Assembly: GCA_947000775.1 (NCBI GenBank)
Contig: CAMQGK010000328.1
Span: 3,505,501-3,569,500, forward strand
Length of the DNA stretch: 64,000 bases
Direction: 5' to 3'
Source of the DNA: Pterois miles
Taxonomy: Eukaryota; Chordata; Actinopteri; Perciformes; Scorpaenidae
The position numbers and the translations under genes are program-made. Below are positions 10,301-38,480 of this stretch, piece after piece. Below the pieces are notes generated by a model. The model worked only from the letters and a program-made list of their open reading frames with translations. It did no database searches and was not told the DNA's origin. Numbering within the stretch: position 1 is the stretch's first letter; each line of letters starts with the position of its first letter.

Positions 10301-13300
10301 GTTCTAAAATAAGGTCCCATGGTGGTCCACCGGACGGGACGGGACTGTGGCTCTCTGTAACGGATGAGGCATAGTTATGAAATAATTCATTGGATTTCCA
10401 TGGATGTTACTGAGGAGCATGGCGGTGTGTGTTTGTGTAGTGGCATGCAGTCATTCTCTTTACTGAAATATCCTGACAGGCATCCACTCATAAATGACAT
10501 GCAGCCATATGGGGTGAAAATCATTACTGCAGGTTACATTAGAAAAAGAAAGAGCTAGATGAAGCGTGTCACAAATCCAAGAAGTTAAAAATGAAACGCT
10601 AACGATGGAACTAAAACATGGGAACATAGAAGAGGAAACTAAAGCCCTAACTAGTCCTGAGATGATGTCAATGGTTGGATGCTGGGTGTTGATGATAAAA
10701 AAGCAAAAACCAAAAAAATGAGAAGGGAGGATGTTAGTTGGAGCAACATACACATAACCAATGAGCTCAGAGAAGGGCTGCTTGTAGAAGTCTTCATCCA
10801 GCACCCTGGACAAACATCCGCCCAAACGACAGAGCAGCAAGAAGGCAGGAGAGAAGAGAGAGAGCGATAAAAGGGAGGAGAGGATGGAAACACAAGCATT
10901 ATAGGTTACCACACAACAATAAGCTAAGGCATTTCATCAACGGCTCAGGGGAGCCCATCAGCTGGTTGTGTCCGAACCCCTGAAATCTTTAATTATACAT
11001 CTCTGGAGATCCACCACACATGATCAGCTCAAAATTGATTCCAGATTGTTAATTAATTGAATCCTCAAGATTTGTTGGAACTAGGGCTGTTAAATTGTAT
11101 GTGATAATAACATAAATTGGTTTTAATGCCACTAATTTCTTTTACACATTAACACAACTTGTAATTTTTAGGTTGTAGCAGACTCCGTTTTAAAGCTAGT
11201 AACTAGCTATGAAACTAGAAAACCTGACGAATCCACTGGAACCAACCATGTCGTACTAGCTTGTTGAGCAGGAGGCTAAAAAACGCTTCAAACTTCCGTT
11301 AAATTTTGGAGGGGAAAAACTGTCATAGCCATTTTCAAAGGGGTCCCTTGACCTCTGACCTCCAGATATGTGAATGGCAATGCGTCGTATGGTCTCACCT
11401 TTAGACATATGCCCACTTTATGATAATCACAGTCAGATTGGGGCAAGTCATAGTCAAGTCAGCACACTGACACACCAACAGCTGTTGTTGCCTTTTGGAC
11501 TTGCGTGTGCAATGTTATGATTTGAGCATATTTTTTTTTATTTTTTATAACGCAGTCCCTGTGAGGGTTTCTGGACAATATTTGTCATTGTTTTGTGTTG
11601 TTAATTGAGTTCTAATAACATATACATATATCTGCATAAAGCAGCACATTTTCCCGCTCCGATGTTGATAAGAGTATTAAATACTTGAAACATCTCTCTA
11701 TTTGAATTGATTGACAGCCCTTGTAACTATACCTAATGAATATAAGTAATCAACCAAAGATAGCAGAATATTTATTCTGATGGTAATTTGGAGGGTAGGG
11801 ATCTGTCTTTTCTGTATATTTTACAATATAAAGCAACTGATTAATAAGAAATAGATTAATAATGAAAATAATTATTAGTTGCAGTCATAACTCTTCTACA
11901 TTTGTATGTCAGTTATTGATTTTTACCATACAAAGACCATCCATATGAAAAGATGATCTGTCACACTTTTTCACCCAACACAGGGCAGCCAGATGAGTAG
12001 GGAGACATGGCTGTACCTAGTTTATTATTAATAGGGCAGCAGGGCTACATTACAGTGCAGGAGACACTGAGACAGAAACTTTGCAAACTGAGATCTGTAA
12101 AATGAGGAGTCGGTCTACATATATATTTGTCTGATTTTCTTTTGCACAAAGCAACTCTTGGATACTTCTCTTGAGCTGCTACACTAAAATAGCAGGAAGC
12201 TAAACCCACCGTGAAGTCAAGGAGTGCTGTGATTTGTCTCTCTGAAGTTATGACCACATACAGTTAATCTATGATAATAATATAAACACAATACAATAGC
12301 TGCTTCAAGCATCCACGAATAAATCCAGTGTACAGTAAGATCTAACTGTAGCCGTTAGACTTTGTTGGGGCTATTGAGGAGTGTGTGTGTCAAAGTATGA
12401 GATGCTACAATACTACAATATATCACCATGTTCTGGGCTGACATCTCAGGCTGCCCTTGAGAGAAAAATGCTTGCCTTCACATTATTATCCATAAGTATG
12501 TTGCCTGGAGGGTTTGTGCTAGCAAAGGACAGAAACAAGACTGCTGCTATTGTTTAACTACTGTCAGCACCCTTTTTAACTATTCAGTTTGTGCGGCTCC
12601 TCTGTATTATCATAATCTTAGCTTTTTTGTCCAGAGTCAAATGTAAATGTGTTCTTATTCGTGGTAATTTCAGCCCTCCCTCATTTCCATGTTCCTTGTG
12701 TCCTTTCTCTACCCCTCTCTGAAGCCAGTACCTGTTATTGGCTTTTGTTTTCTCCAGCTGCTCGTTCTGCCTGGCGTGCCACTCTTCCAGCTCCACCTTG
12801 GCTTTCTCCTTCCACTCGGACTCCTGCTTGCGAGAGTTTTCATCTGTGGAGGGAGATTAACAAGGTGATGAGCGATAAAGAGGTGACAAGGCAAGTGGGG
12901 AGGTAAACATAACAGCGGGGGAAAATTATATGACTGACAGGGACACATTTTATACATATACTATGAAAAAGGACCTGAATCTCCAGCACTCGGTGTAGAT
13001 CTCATGATATCAACCTTCACAGATCTGTCCCATCTGTGCTTACCTAGCAACTCCAGCCGATCGCCTTGCTCCTCCCTCCACTTGCGTAAGCTTTCGGGTT
13101 CAGCCTGCAGCCGGTCTGCATTGGAAATTGCTGCATAGGCATCAGATGGACCATTGCTTTCCTGAGAAACAAGAGATATGCAGAGATAATTGTGTTACTT
13201 CATAGAAAAACATTTTATCAGTGTCAGAAATATGGTGAAGAAGCATTCTCATCCCGAATTATTCATCTTTCCAATATGCATATACTAGGACTGGTCTTAA

Positions 13301-16300
13301 AAGTTATACTGTTTGAGAGGCTTTTTTAAAACCAAATTTGGCCCACTTTGAGTTTAATCTGCTTAGCTTCTGTCACTGCCAGAAAGAGATCCTGACAGTG
13401 CAAAAGACAGCAATGTTGCAATGACAGCACAGGAAAGGGAAGCTGGAGCGAATCTCAGCCAGATATTCAAACCTCTGAGGTCAGCACTGAAATCGCACTA
13501 CTAATGCTAAAAGGAAACAAGTATTTTCCACACAATCACTTAAATACCACAAATGTTTTTATATATATTTAAGCATTCAGATTTATTGCAAATATGGTTT
13601 TGTATTTTGTAGTTTTAGCTAGAATTTCTTTCAGTAATTATAACATTTCTTAAATTGCTGACATCTGGAAACATGGTAACATCGCTAAAATGAAGTCAGA
13701 TGGGCCAAGAAACAAACAGTCTGACAATCGGAGAGGATTTAAACAAACTAGCAGGTTACCTGAACTTTTTAGAGGATAAAAGCAAACACAGACGATGTAA
13801 TGAATCCAAAGTTCAACTTTGACCTACTGTCCTTAATGTAGTTTGTGTACACACACTGTTTTGTGAAATGAGTGTTTACTACCAGGATTTCAGATGGAAT
13901 AATTTTCTGTTTTTTTAACAGAGTTCTTTTTAACAATGTCGCCATGTTCCTAGATCTCAATTTGGTGAGCAAAATATTGCATTTACTGATAAGAACAAAC
14001 AACTACTATCAATGCAATATATTAAAAAACACCACAAACAAGCCTGTGCATTCTCTATTTATTTCACTGCCTCTTTATACATATGTGTTCTTAATGCCTG
14101 AGGACAAAGTATTTCCTGTTATTGTTATATACTACTTGTAATGTATACACTTATTATTGTTGTGTCATTTATTATTATTATTATTATCTAACTTACTGTT
14201 TTTAATGGAGCTTCCCAGCAAAAAGCATTTCACACAACTGTATTTGTATAACCGGTGTGATAATAAGCATCTTGAATCTTGTTGAGTACAATATTATCAT
14301 GACTGATAGAAATGACGACTGAAATGATAAAAATAAGACCCAAGTTTAAACAAAGTAGAATTACTCTTTAACAGTTGTGCTATCACATAAAGCCAGGGTT
14401 AAAATCTACAGTATTTCACATGGCAACTTTCACAGCAACATTATGAAAATGAATATTTCTGCAGCATGGTCTGGCCATTTACTAAAACAATACCACTGGT
14501 GTCCTGACAATAATCCTCTGAGGAGTTGGCAGAGCCAAAAACATACAGCGATTAAAGCTACAGTACGGAGGTGTAACATCTCATGTGACTGTGTTTTCTA
14601 AATCTTGGGACTTAAATGAGGATGTGGGACTTGACTATGACCTGGCTCCCAATTTTCCCTCCAATTGAAGCAGCAGTGGGTAGAAATGGAGCAAATATGA
14701 GTTATTCTTATAAAATGGTCACTATATCCTGACAGTAGTGAATGAAACAGGTAATCTGAAAAAAATCATGTGCCTCTGTGTTCTCCAGTGCTCCCAGTGA
14801 CATCTGCAAGATTTCACAGACCAGAGGAAAACAACCAATCAGAGCCGAGCTGCTGTCTCTGAGCAGCTGTCAATCATTGTGAACTCCAACCAAACGCTCA
14901 AATTAGGCAACGCTGGTCAAAAATGAATCAATATTCTGTTACTGTAATGACTATTTCTTAAAATGAGAACGTTTGTCATCTGGCAGCCATGTTGAGATCA
15001 GTTGAGGAAACACCAAGCACCGCCCACGAGCTGGAGCACACTCTCTCACTTTACAGCTGAACAGTAACAACAAGCTGTTTCTGCAAACATTTTATGCAAG
15101 AAATCGACATTACAGTAACAGAATACTGATTCATATTTGATCAGCGCTGCCTAGTTTGACCGATTGATCGACCGCTGCCTCCGCTGAATAACAGCCAATA
15201 AGAACGCTCTCTCTGAAATGACCTGTGATTGGTCAAAGTCTCCCATCATGGGCTACTTTTTTTAAAGCCTGAAAACAGAGCCATGAGGAGGTGCAGACGT
15301 CTAATTTTCTCTCAGAACAGTTGAATTACAGTATGCTGAAAGGTTATGTTTTTTTTTGCCCACTAATGCCAAAAATATTCTACCTACTGCAGGTTTAAGA
15401 GGCAGCAAGCAGCCAGCTCTACATTCGGAGATCGAAACATCAAGATGTTTGGTTTGGACAGTGTGACCTGTGCGTACTTTGACAGCCCATTCATGCTCAC
15501 AGGGTTTCCAAATTCACAATATATACAGAGGAAGCAATACAAGGACAGAATTGGGTAGTTTGACAATTTAAAACAGCCTGGAACAAAAACACTGTGGAAA
15601 AGCATTACCCCATGAAGGTCTCCGTTGACAGCACCATCTGCAAGGATGCAAAGATATTAGCTGTTAGAAATCAAGCACACAAACAATGCTGATGACAAGA
15701 GCTTGGTTAACTGCGCTAGCAAATGCTGAATCCACAAAAATTGCATACACACATATTTCATAATGTGATATGTCAGCACTTCTAACCAACTACAATTGCT
15801 AAACCACAGCTCCAAGAAAAGGCAGTCGTGGCCAAAGGTCGTTAAGCTCCATCAATTTCCTCTTTTGGCTGCAATGAATGACACGACCAGGAACGGTAAT
15901 GTTAGAGCTGATGTTATCTGACAGCTTCATTCATTTTTAGAAACGCTTGGATCGTCGCGTAACAAACACTAACGTAAACATTCTCAGTTTTACGTGTTCA
16001 TTTGTCAGTTTTACACACCGTTGACACGGCTTGATATTAACGCTAGCTAAACCCACTTGGCTAACTTGCTAGCTAAGCTAACATTAGCAGGAAGACCAAA
16101 AAAGCACCAACTTCTCTGTCCGTTTAGGACCAAATTACGGTTTAAGAGAAGTCATAGCTTGACGACATACACAACACCCAAAGATAAGTTAACTCGACAG
16201 TCCAGGTTAATGCTGAACGGAGGCAAACCACAGCAGTCACACACCGTTGGAGTCTCCCAGCGACGAGGGGACCTCTCCGCCGTCCAGGATGCTGAAGCCT

Positions 16301-16422
16301 TCGTCATTTTCAATCCCCGCGATTTCGCTCTCCTGCTGGGCCAAGAAGGCGGCAGCGGGGTCCTCATCCGAGCCGACACCGTTTCCAGCGGGGGGCGCGT
16401 TCAGCATGTCAAAATCATCCAT
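4215..16422 (-). CDS. clta: CLTA, clathrin light chain A (complete gene, six coding exons)
   Basis: Clathrin light chain binds the proximal leg of clathrin heavy chain and regulates triskelion assembly on coated vesicles. Coding exons in transcript order: 16422-16245, 15637-15609, 13161-13044, 12843-12732, 10805-10752 (cassette) and 4386-4215. All junctions are GT-AG and the phases close: 220 aa with the cassette, 202 aa without it. Visible parts: the acidic, near-invariant N-terminal block EDPAAAFLAQQ...GIENDE (residues 20-41); the heavy-chain-binding helix from about 80 to 145 (EPESLRKWREEQ, EWKEKAKVELEEW); the 18-residue neuron-type insert; and the conserved C-terminus ending WERVARLCDFNP and MRSVLISLKQSPLVR. 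ARLCDFNPKSSKQAKD and SRMRSVLISLKQ favour CLTA over CLTB. A second, 12-residue neuronal insert known from mammals was not found. GNE lies upstream on the same strand and NANS downstream. Confidence 0.95.
7555..8240. repeat. Degenerate AT-rich minisatellite, interrupted by a transposon
   Basis: Diverged repeats of a word like ATAGTATGTTGAAAAAAGT recur every few tens of bases (near 7570, 7593, 7972, 8001, 8041, 8064, 8112, 8153, 8189). The array is split at 7603-7970 by a hAT-type element whose target duplication, GTATAGTA, is itself part of the repeat word. Confidence 0.65.
7603..7970. mobile_element. Short nonautonomous hAT-type element with 8-bp target duplication
   Basis: 368 bp bounded by CAGGGGTGGGCA on the left and TGCCCAGGTCTG on the right, an imperfect TIR. 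It is flanked on both sides by the identical 8-mer GTATAGTA (7595-7602 and 7971-7978). An 8-bp duplication and CAGGG-type ends are hallmarks of hAT transposition. No transposase is present. A related copy lies at 35893-36432. Confidence 0.8.
9560..9659. repeat. GAA microsatellite
   Basis: AAGAATAAGAAGAATAAG leads into about 19 uninterrupted GAA triplets from 9601. It directly abuts the 3' tail of the SINE at 9660-9985 and probably grew from the terminal repeats of that tail. Confidence 0.85.
9660..9985 (-). repeat. tRNA-derived SINE with an L2-like 3' tail
   Basis: Reverse orientation. The B-box-like GGTTCAAGTCCC lies at about 9921-9932 and the body matches the SINE at 1568. The 3' end, read on the minus strand, is TTGAATTTCCCCTCAGGGGA followed by TCCTTAAAGTG. 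It resembles the LINE terminus at 54190-54237 and the fragment at 36627-36690, as expected if the SINE borrows the L2 retrotransposition machinery. Confidence 0.75.
10752..10805 (-). CDS. clta: CLTA neuron-type cassette exon, 54 nt (residues 146-163)
   Basis: Encodes VLDEDFYKQPFSELIGYV, corresponding to the mammalian neuronal insert VADEAFYKQPFADVIGYV and exactly the same length. Acceptor CCAG|G, donor GT|GTATGT. Its length is divisible by three, so skipping leaves the frame intact (R-AAEEA). Neuron-restricted inclusion is known from mammals and inferred here. Confidence 0.92.
11083..11720 (-). mobile_element. TIR element, AGGGCTGTCAA family (copy 1)
   Basis: Ends are AGGGCTGTTAA and TTGACAGCCC. 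The flanks TTGGAACT and TTGTAACT differ by one base, consistent with an aged 8-bp target duplication. It carries the family core in reverse: GTCATAGCCATTTTCAAAGG, GGTCCCTTGACCTCTGACCT, CAACAGCTGTTGTTGCC. Lies in CLTA intron 5 to 4 territory, between the cassette exon and exon 4. Confidence 0.7.
12732..12843 (-). CDS. clta: CLTA coding exon 4 (residues 109-145)
   Basis: Encodes DENSRKQESEWKEKAKVELE, EWHARQNEQLEKTKANNR: the second half of the heavy-chain-binding helix, very rich in E, K and R with W at heptad-compatible spacing. Acceptor ACAG|ATGAAAAC; donor AACAG|GTACTG in phase 2. Confidence 0.94.
13044..13161 (-). CDS. clta: CLTA coding exon 3 (residues 70-108)
   Basis: Begins ESNGPSDAYAAISNADRLQ at acceptor CTCAG|GAA and ends EEQGDRLELL with donor CTAG|GTAAGC. 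ESNGP and EPESLRKWREEQ are light-chain signatures at the start of the heavy-chain-binding region. Confidence 0.94.
13162..15608 (-). other. clta: CLTA intron 2, with one transposon copy
   Basis: Contains a TTATTATTATTA tract at about 14168-14190 and the TTAAAGCTGCAGTAG-family element at 14664-15398. Apart from these no exon or RNA gene is visible. Confidence 0.6.
14664..15398 (+). mobile_element. TTAAAGC...GCTTTAA TIR element, copy 1
   Basis: A roughly 700-bp non-coding element. Its left end is ATTGAAGCAGCAGTGGGTAG and its right end CCTACTGCAGGTTTAA, imperfect inverted repeats. Internal landmarks shared by all four copies in the window: GCATCTGCAAGATTTCACAG, ATTCTGTTACTGTAATG, GCAGCCATGTTGAGATC, AAAGCCTGAAAACAGAG. 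It contains a (CT)4 run at about 15205. The sequence left of this copy (from about 14573) is also repeated beside copy 2. Confidence 0.72.
15609..15637 (-). CDS. clta: CLTA 29-nt micro-exon (residues 60-69)
   Basis: Acceptor TTGCAG|ATGGTGC, donor CATGGG|GTAATG. It reads (D)GAVNGDLHG and joins phase 1 of exon 1 to phase 0 of exon 3, which is the only way to keep the frame. It corresponds to the DAVDGVMNGEYYQ region of human CLTA, the most variable stretch of the protein. It is too short to appear as an open frame. Confidence 0.85.
16245..16422 (-). CDS. clta: CLTA coding exon 1 (residues 1-59)
   Basis: Starts MDDFDMLNAPPAGNGVG at 16422 and includes the near-invariant acidic block (residues 20-43, EDPAAAFLAQQ...GIENDEGF), the segment implicated in negative regulation of clathrin assembly. 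Donor AACG|GTGTGT at 16243-16244. The start is fixed by an upstream in-frame stop context and by alignment with vertebrate light chains. Confidence 0.95.
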
Positions 16423-16690
16423 GTTGTGAGTGTTTTGTCGGAGGATAAATGTGAGAAACGCCGAGCAGGTGTAGCGGCTGACCGAAGCCTACTAGCTCAA
16501 CGGGAAGAAGAAGGACAATTAGAAAGAAGTAAAACGCTAGCGAAGCGGAAACGGATGAATAACCAATCACAAACCGGGATGTGTGACTGACAATCCAGCA
16601 CACCAATCACAAAACAGTTGCCTCAAAATTGAACCAATCAGATCTGTAAACGCTACTGGATACGGGTCCCATGACCTGCTACGTGCTGTC
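16423..16690 (-). promoter_or_regulatory. clta: CLTA 5' UTR and promoter with three CCAATCA boxes
   Basis: Upstream of the CLTA ATG there are three exact CCAATCA motifs at 16563-16569, 16603-16609 and 16634-16640, 40 and 31 nt apart. The segment is moderately CpG-rich (GCTAGCGAAGCGGAAACGGA). Clustered CCAAT boxes are typical NF-Y sites of TATA-less housekeeping promoters. NF-Y binding is inferred from the motif, and no transcription start is visible. Confidence 0.55.
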
Positions 16691-17278
16691 AGAGTTGAGA
16701 GAAAAAAATCCGCAACAGACGAAATTAAACTGCAGTATATTTATTTATGTATATATGCTGCAATGTGCATATAGATTTATCATAGACTGACACCTATTTT
16801 TTGATCCATACAACCTTGTTCCACTTTGCCTCTGTCAAACACCACTCCAGTTTTTGGGGCCTTGTCTTTGTCACTCTATTATGAAGCTGGTGAAGCACCA
16901 AGGCAACATTTGTTGTGTCCGGACCTTCCTTAAACATCTCTGGTCCACCAGAAGCACAATGACATGGTGGTTAATTATTAACAGCTCTGAAAGTCTCAGA
17001 GGGCTCAGGTGACAAGCAAGCACTCACCTGACTCAAATTTATTGGTTTAAAACAATGCAAGCGTGACTCAGTAGAGTCAGGGGGACTCAGTGCTGCAGTA
17101 TTTCAAACCTCTAATTCACCACATTTAAAAAAAACTGCATAGCCTTGTTGCTCTGAGCTGAAAACCTGTGTTGCTGCATGTATACACAAGGAACAAAAAC
17201 ATATCTAGGTGTTGCTTACTTTACAGAGGTCATGCGGTCAGATACAGGTGATAATTTTAGCTTTTTATATATAGAGGA
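16691..17278. other. CLTA-GNE intergenic DNA, no gene seen
   Basis: Upstream flank of CLTA between its promoter and the second TTAAAGC-family copy. I see only ordinary AT-rich sequence and no credible coding frame. Confidence 0.5.
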
Positions 17279-17356
17279 GTAACATCTCATATGAATCTAA
17301 ATTTTGGGATTTAAATTAGGATGTGGGACTTGACTATGACCTAATTTTCCCTGCAA

Positions 17357-18045
17357 TTAAAGCTGTAGTTGGTAGAAATGGAGCAAATGTCTGTGAAGGT
17401 TCTCATTCATCCAGGTCATATTCATTCTGGCAAAAAATTGAATCGAAGGCAACTGGACTTAAATGGAGCAAATACGATTAAATAAAGTTACTTTTATAAA
17501 ACAGTCACTATATCCTGACAGTGGTTTATGAGGCAGGAAATATGAAAAAAAAAAAAATTCATGTGTCTTTATGTCCGCTGGTGCTCCTATTGGCATCTGC
17601 AAGATTTCACAGACCGGAGAAAAACAACCAATCAGAGCTGAGCTGAGTTGGAACCTGCCATCACTGAGCAGCTGTCAATCACTCATGACCTCTGATCAAA
17701 CTAGGCAGCGCTGATCAAATACGATTCGATATTCTGTTACTGTAATGCCTATTTCTCTTTTCTGAAACATCTTGTAGACACTGTTTAGCTGTAAAATGAG
17801 AAAGTTTGTCACCTGGCAGCCATGTTGAGATCTGTTGAGGAAATACCAAGCACCACCCACCAGCCAGAGCAGAGCCAATAGGAACGCTCTCTCTCTGAAA
17901 TGACCCGTAACTGTCCACAGTCTCCCGTCAGGGGCTAGATTTTTTTAAAGCCTGAAAACAGAGCGATGAGGAGGTGCAGAAGTCTAGTTTTCTCTCAGAA
18001 CACTTGAATTACAATATGCCGAAAGGTTGCCTACTACAGGTTTAA
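17357..18045 (+). mobile_element. TTAAAGC...GCTTTAA TIR element, copy 2
   Basis: Left end TTAAAGCTGTAGTTGG, right end CCTACTACAGGTTTAA. About 80 nt of foreign sequence (17393-17470, including GGTTCTCATTCATCCAGGTC) interrupts its left part and is followed by a repeat of the word AAATGGAGCAAAT, suggesting an insertion with a short duplication. It carries a (CT)5 run at about 17886. Its left flank (17279-17356) is also present beside copy 1. Confidence 0.72.
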
Positions 18046-20738
18046 CACTCAAGATAAGTACTTGATGGGAACTGATGATTAAAAAACAGTTAAAAATACT
18101 ATTCTTTTTTGTATTTTAACTTTTCATGATTATTGTAATTCAAGCATTAACAAGTGAGAAACAGCCAAATATGGCTCACTTGGCACAAACAATACATTTC
18201 ATGAGTGAATGGTGTAATATTGAGGTTTGAATGGACTGAGGTTACTTTAAAACTTAGCAGTCTGGACAATAGTGGAACATTCAGATACTGCAATTTCATT
18301 CATTTCATTGTCACGACTTAACCACTTGAACAGCAAGCATATTGTGAACACGACTTCCCATCTTGTAAACATGGTAAACACCGCCTCATTTTAAGGCAAC
18401 ATATGTGACCTGATGTGGATGTTAATGGATGTGGATTTTGGCCGTTGCCATCTTGGTTTTTGCTCTTTTCCATCTTTGGTCGTTGTCATCTTGGTATTTG
18501 TTGATAAAGTCTGTGACCTGATGTGGATGTGAATGATCACCTTTTTTGATCTTATGAAGGTGTCAAACTGACGTGATACACATGTGACTGTTGAGTCACC
18601 TGAGGCTAAATGTCACATTGTCAGACCAGTTCCCACTGCAGTTATAATGTAAATTAAATATTTGAAAGATTACTAATATTACAGTTGACTGCAGGGAGCA
18701 ACATGTTCTACTGTGCGGTGGACATTTGCATTAAAATGTAGACTGGTAAAAATGTGTTATTGTGATAATCAAAAGTGCAACAATGAATCATCAAACACTA
18801 ATTTTTGAATTCTGCCCTCAGCAATTGATGATATGGTCTTATAGGACTGTCAACGTTTGGGAGGACCCCTTTTGATCTTTACCGCGAGTTTCTAGGAGCT
18901 TTTGTTCCAAAGTTACAGGCAAAAACGTGAACCCAGTATATGTGAACCCAGTATATGTGTATGTAGACTGGGTCCCCCTTGGTTCTTAAGTTATGCTGCG
19001 GATTATTTTAAGCCAAACTACAATCTTCTCCTAAACCTAGACATACAACATAGACAATCCATATGCCAAAAATAATACATATAATGTCAACATATGTGAG
19101 AAGGTGGATCCAGGAGGATGTCAAGCAGCTTCCGGGCATCACCAAACTGATATAGCCACAACACAACCTCCTCTCCCTGCTAGGCCAATTTTTTGCTTAT
19201 TAATTTTATAAGTTATGTTATTTGAGTTCATATAGTTGCTTTGGCTTAATGTTTTGTATTTTTTATGGTCAACTTGGCTACACTAATTGTAATTTGATTC
19301 AAAAAATGTTTTGGTATCATTTTAAATGTACATTAATTTAGATGGCGACATAATGTGATTGAATGAATATACTGTATGAAATTGTGGTCAGAAAGACACG
19401 AACTTTCGTCCTCTCTCTATTGATCTACAGCCATCTACAGCGTTTATATCTTGGCTGCACTGTGATTCCTCGCCTGCAACAGCTTTCTGTGTAGACATCA
19501 AACTAAGAAGCTGCATAAACACCCAAAGAGTCCATACTGTGGACTGGGCTTCTGCAAAAAGTGTTGGCAGGATTTGTGCTCTGCAGAACATCCATGACTT
19601 CCTTTCTTTATTCACTTAAATAAATGTTTATTTCTTATGTATATCTTAAACAATACCATACATTTATTTAAATGTAAACCAAAACAATTACAAAGTCATT
19701 CATCCAAAAAATTTCAGTCAGCATGTAATGCACAATACAGTATGTAATTCTGTACAGTGTAAGTATTTTTGAGATAAAATATATCTTCAAAAGGCATGAA
19801 GAAAACTTAAAAATCAATTCAAATCTTTGTAAGGTCTGTGGTAATGAAATGTAAAACATAAAACCCTTCACCTGATTCAGGCAAAGGACTCGCCCTCAGG
19901 CCCTCCTCATTTGGTAGCAGCTCAGCTACAGCATTTTATAAATAGTATTTCAACTGATTTTTCATTAACCATTTCTAATCCGTAAGCCTTCAAGATCACC
20001 AACTACACAAACTATCATCTTTAAGTAGTTAATTTCTTTTCCCACACCTTATATAATTTAATTCAGAACAAAACATGGAAATGTAACATAACTTGTTAGT
20101 TTTACGTATCTAAATAACAGATCAAATTGAGTATAAAAACTGAAGACTGCAAGCAATTAAGTGGGACTGAGAGGAAGCTGCAGGAGAATGTTTCAGCAAT
20201 ATTTTGGTCACATCTGATACAAGCTTTCTATAATGACAGACTTTTCCATCCACCCACATCTCATTGCACGTAGAGTGAGTGAGTCCTACCCTGTATGGGT
20301 AATTTTGGTTTGTAGATGGCATTGCTGTTTACTGAAAAGCTGATGCTCTAAAAAAGAGACCTTGGGCTTCATTAAACCTCTAACTTTGTAGATAAAAAAG
20401 GAATTTCTGGCCCGTGCAATGGACCCACGTAACACATGACATATCCAGATTGGAACTGGCCACCATCTGGCTTGATGATAGTATGATTCTCACAGGCTTG
20501 GGAATTTGCATTTTTGTGGAAAACTGCCTTCATTGAGGTTATGTAGATGTATACATTTTAAAAATATTTAACCTGCGCTAACACTGATATGATGGTTTGA
20601 ACTCACTGTCATTGTCTAGCCTTCAAAATGCATCCCCTAGATATGCTTATGTATCTATCTGGACAGTACAGGTACTACATTTGGCATTGCAGTCCTTTTG
20701 TTGGTTAGCAGTCCTTCGTAAAATCAGGATGATATCCT
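18046..20738 (-). other. gne: GNE 3' UTR and downstream flank
   Basis: No coding frame is recognisable. Candidate minus-strand polyadenylation signals are AATAAA near 19606, 19628 and 19660 and ATTAAA near 20056; which is used cannot be told. Two copies of GTGACCTGATGTGGATGT lie at about 18407 and 18511, and CAGTATATGTGAACC is repeated in tandem near 18935. Confidence 0.45.
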
Positions 20739-38194
<17,456 letters not shown>

Positions 38195-38480
38195 CCCACG
38201 TCTCTGTGGTTTCTCAGCTAAAAATCACACCCTGCTCTTTTTCCAATCCCTCTATCTTTATATTTCTCCCTTTAGCCCAGCCGCATTAGGCAATGAGGGG
38301 AGGGCATGCGCGAGCCAGCAAGCAGCAGAGGAAGGGAGAAAAGAGGAGAGAGAGGTAGGGTGACACAGACATACAGCTGGGGGAGGGGCTGCTCGAGATC
38401 TGGGTTGGGTTGATTTGAATTGAAGCTTGTGATTGGCCGAGCGGAGGGAAGAAAGAACATGTGGCATCCTGCTAGACATC
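38195..38480 (-). promoter_or_regulatory. gne: GNE 5' UTR and probable promoter
   Basis: Upstream of the exon 1 ATG, in transcript sense, lie a CCAAT box (TCGGCCAATCACAAG, 38426-38440), a GC-box-like AGCCCCTCCCCCAGC (38378-38392), an E-box-like GCATGCGC and a pyrimidine-rich stretch (38325-38355). The density of such elements contrasts with the AT-rich flanks. Promoter activity is inferred. Confidence 0.45.

Larger units (their letters stand above)
4387..10751 (-). other. clta: CLTA intron 5 (6.4 kb), repeat-rich
   Basis: Holds the decayed minisatellite at 7555-8240, a hAT-type insertion, a GAA tract and a SINE, listed separately. T-runs at 6882-6900 and A-runs near 6190 and 8085 are simple sequence. 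From 4500 to 7550 and from 8241 to 9590 I see no further exon. In particular I did not find the 12-residue second neuronal exon of mammalian CLTA, although a 36-nt exon is easy to miss by eye. Confidence 0.6.

Noticed and set aside
10364..10558. Plus-strand frame MRHSYEIIHWISMDVTEEHG
   Set aside because: Lies in CLTA intron 5, with no homology recognised and no support from flanking signals.
16057..16590. 177-codon plus-strand open frame
   Set aside because: Antisense shadow of CLTA exon 1 and its promoter; no domain in the plus-strand translation.
17715..17918. Minus frame starting (GTG) as MDSYGSFQRES, resembling the human GNE long-isoform N-terminus METYGYLQRES
   Set aside because: It lies entirely in copy 2 of the TTAAAGC transposon, downstream (3') of GNE and far from its 5' end. 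The resemblance is coincidental.
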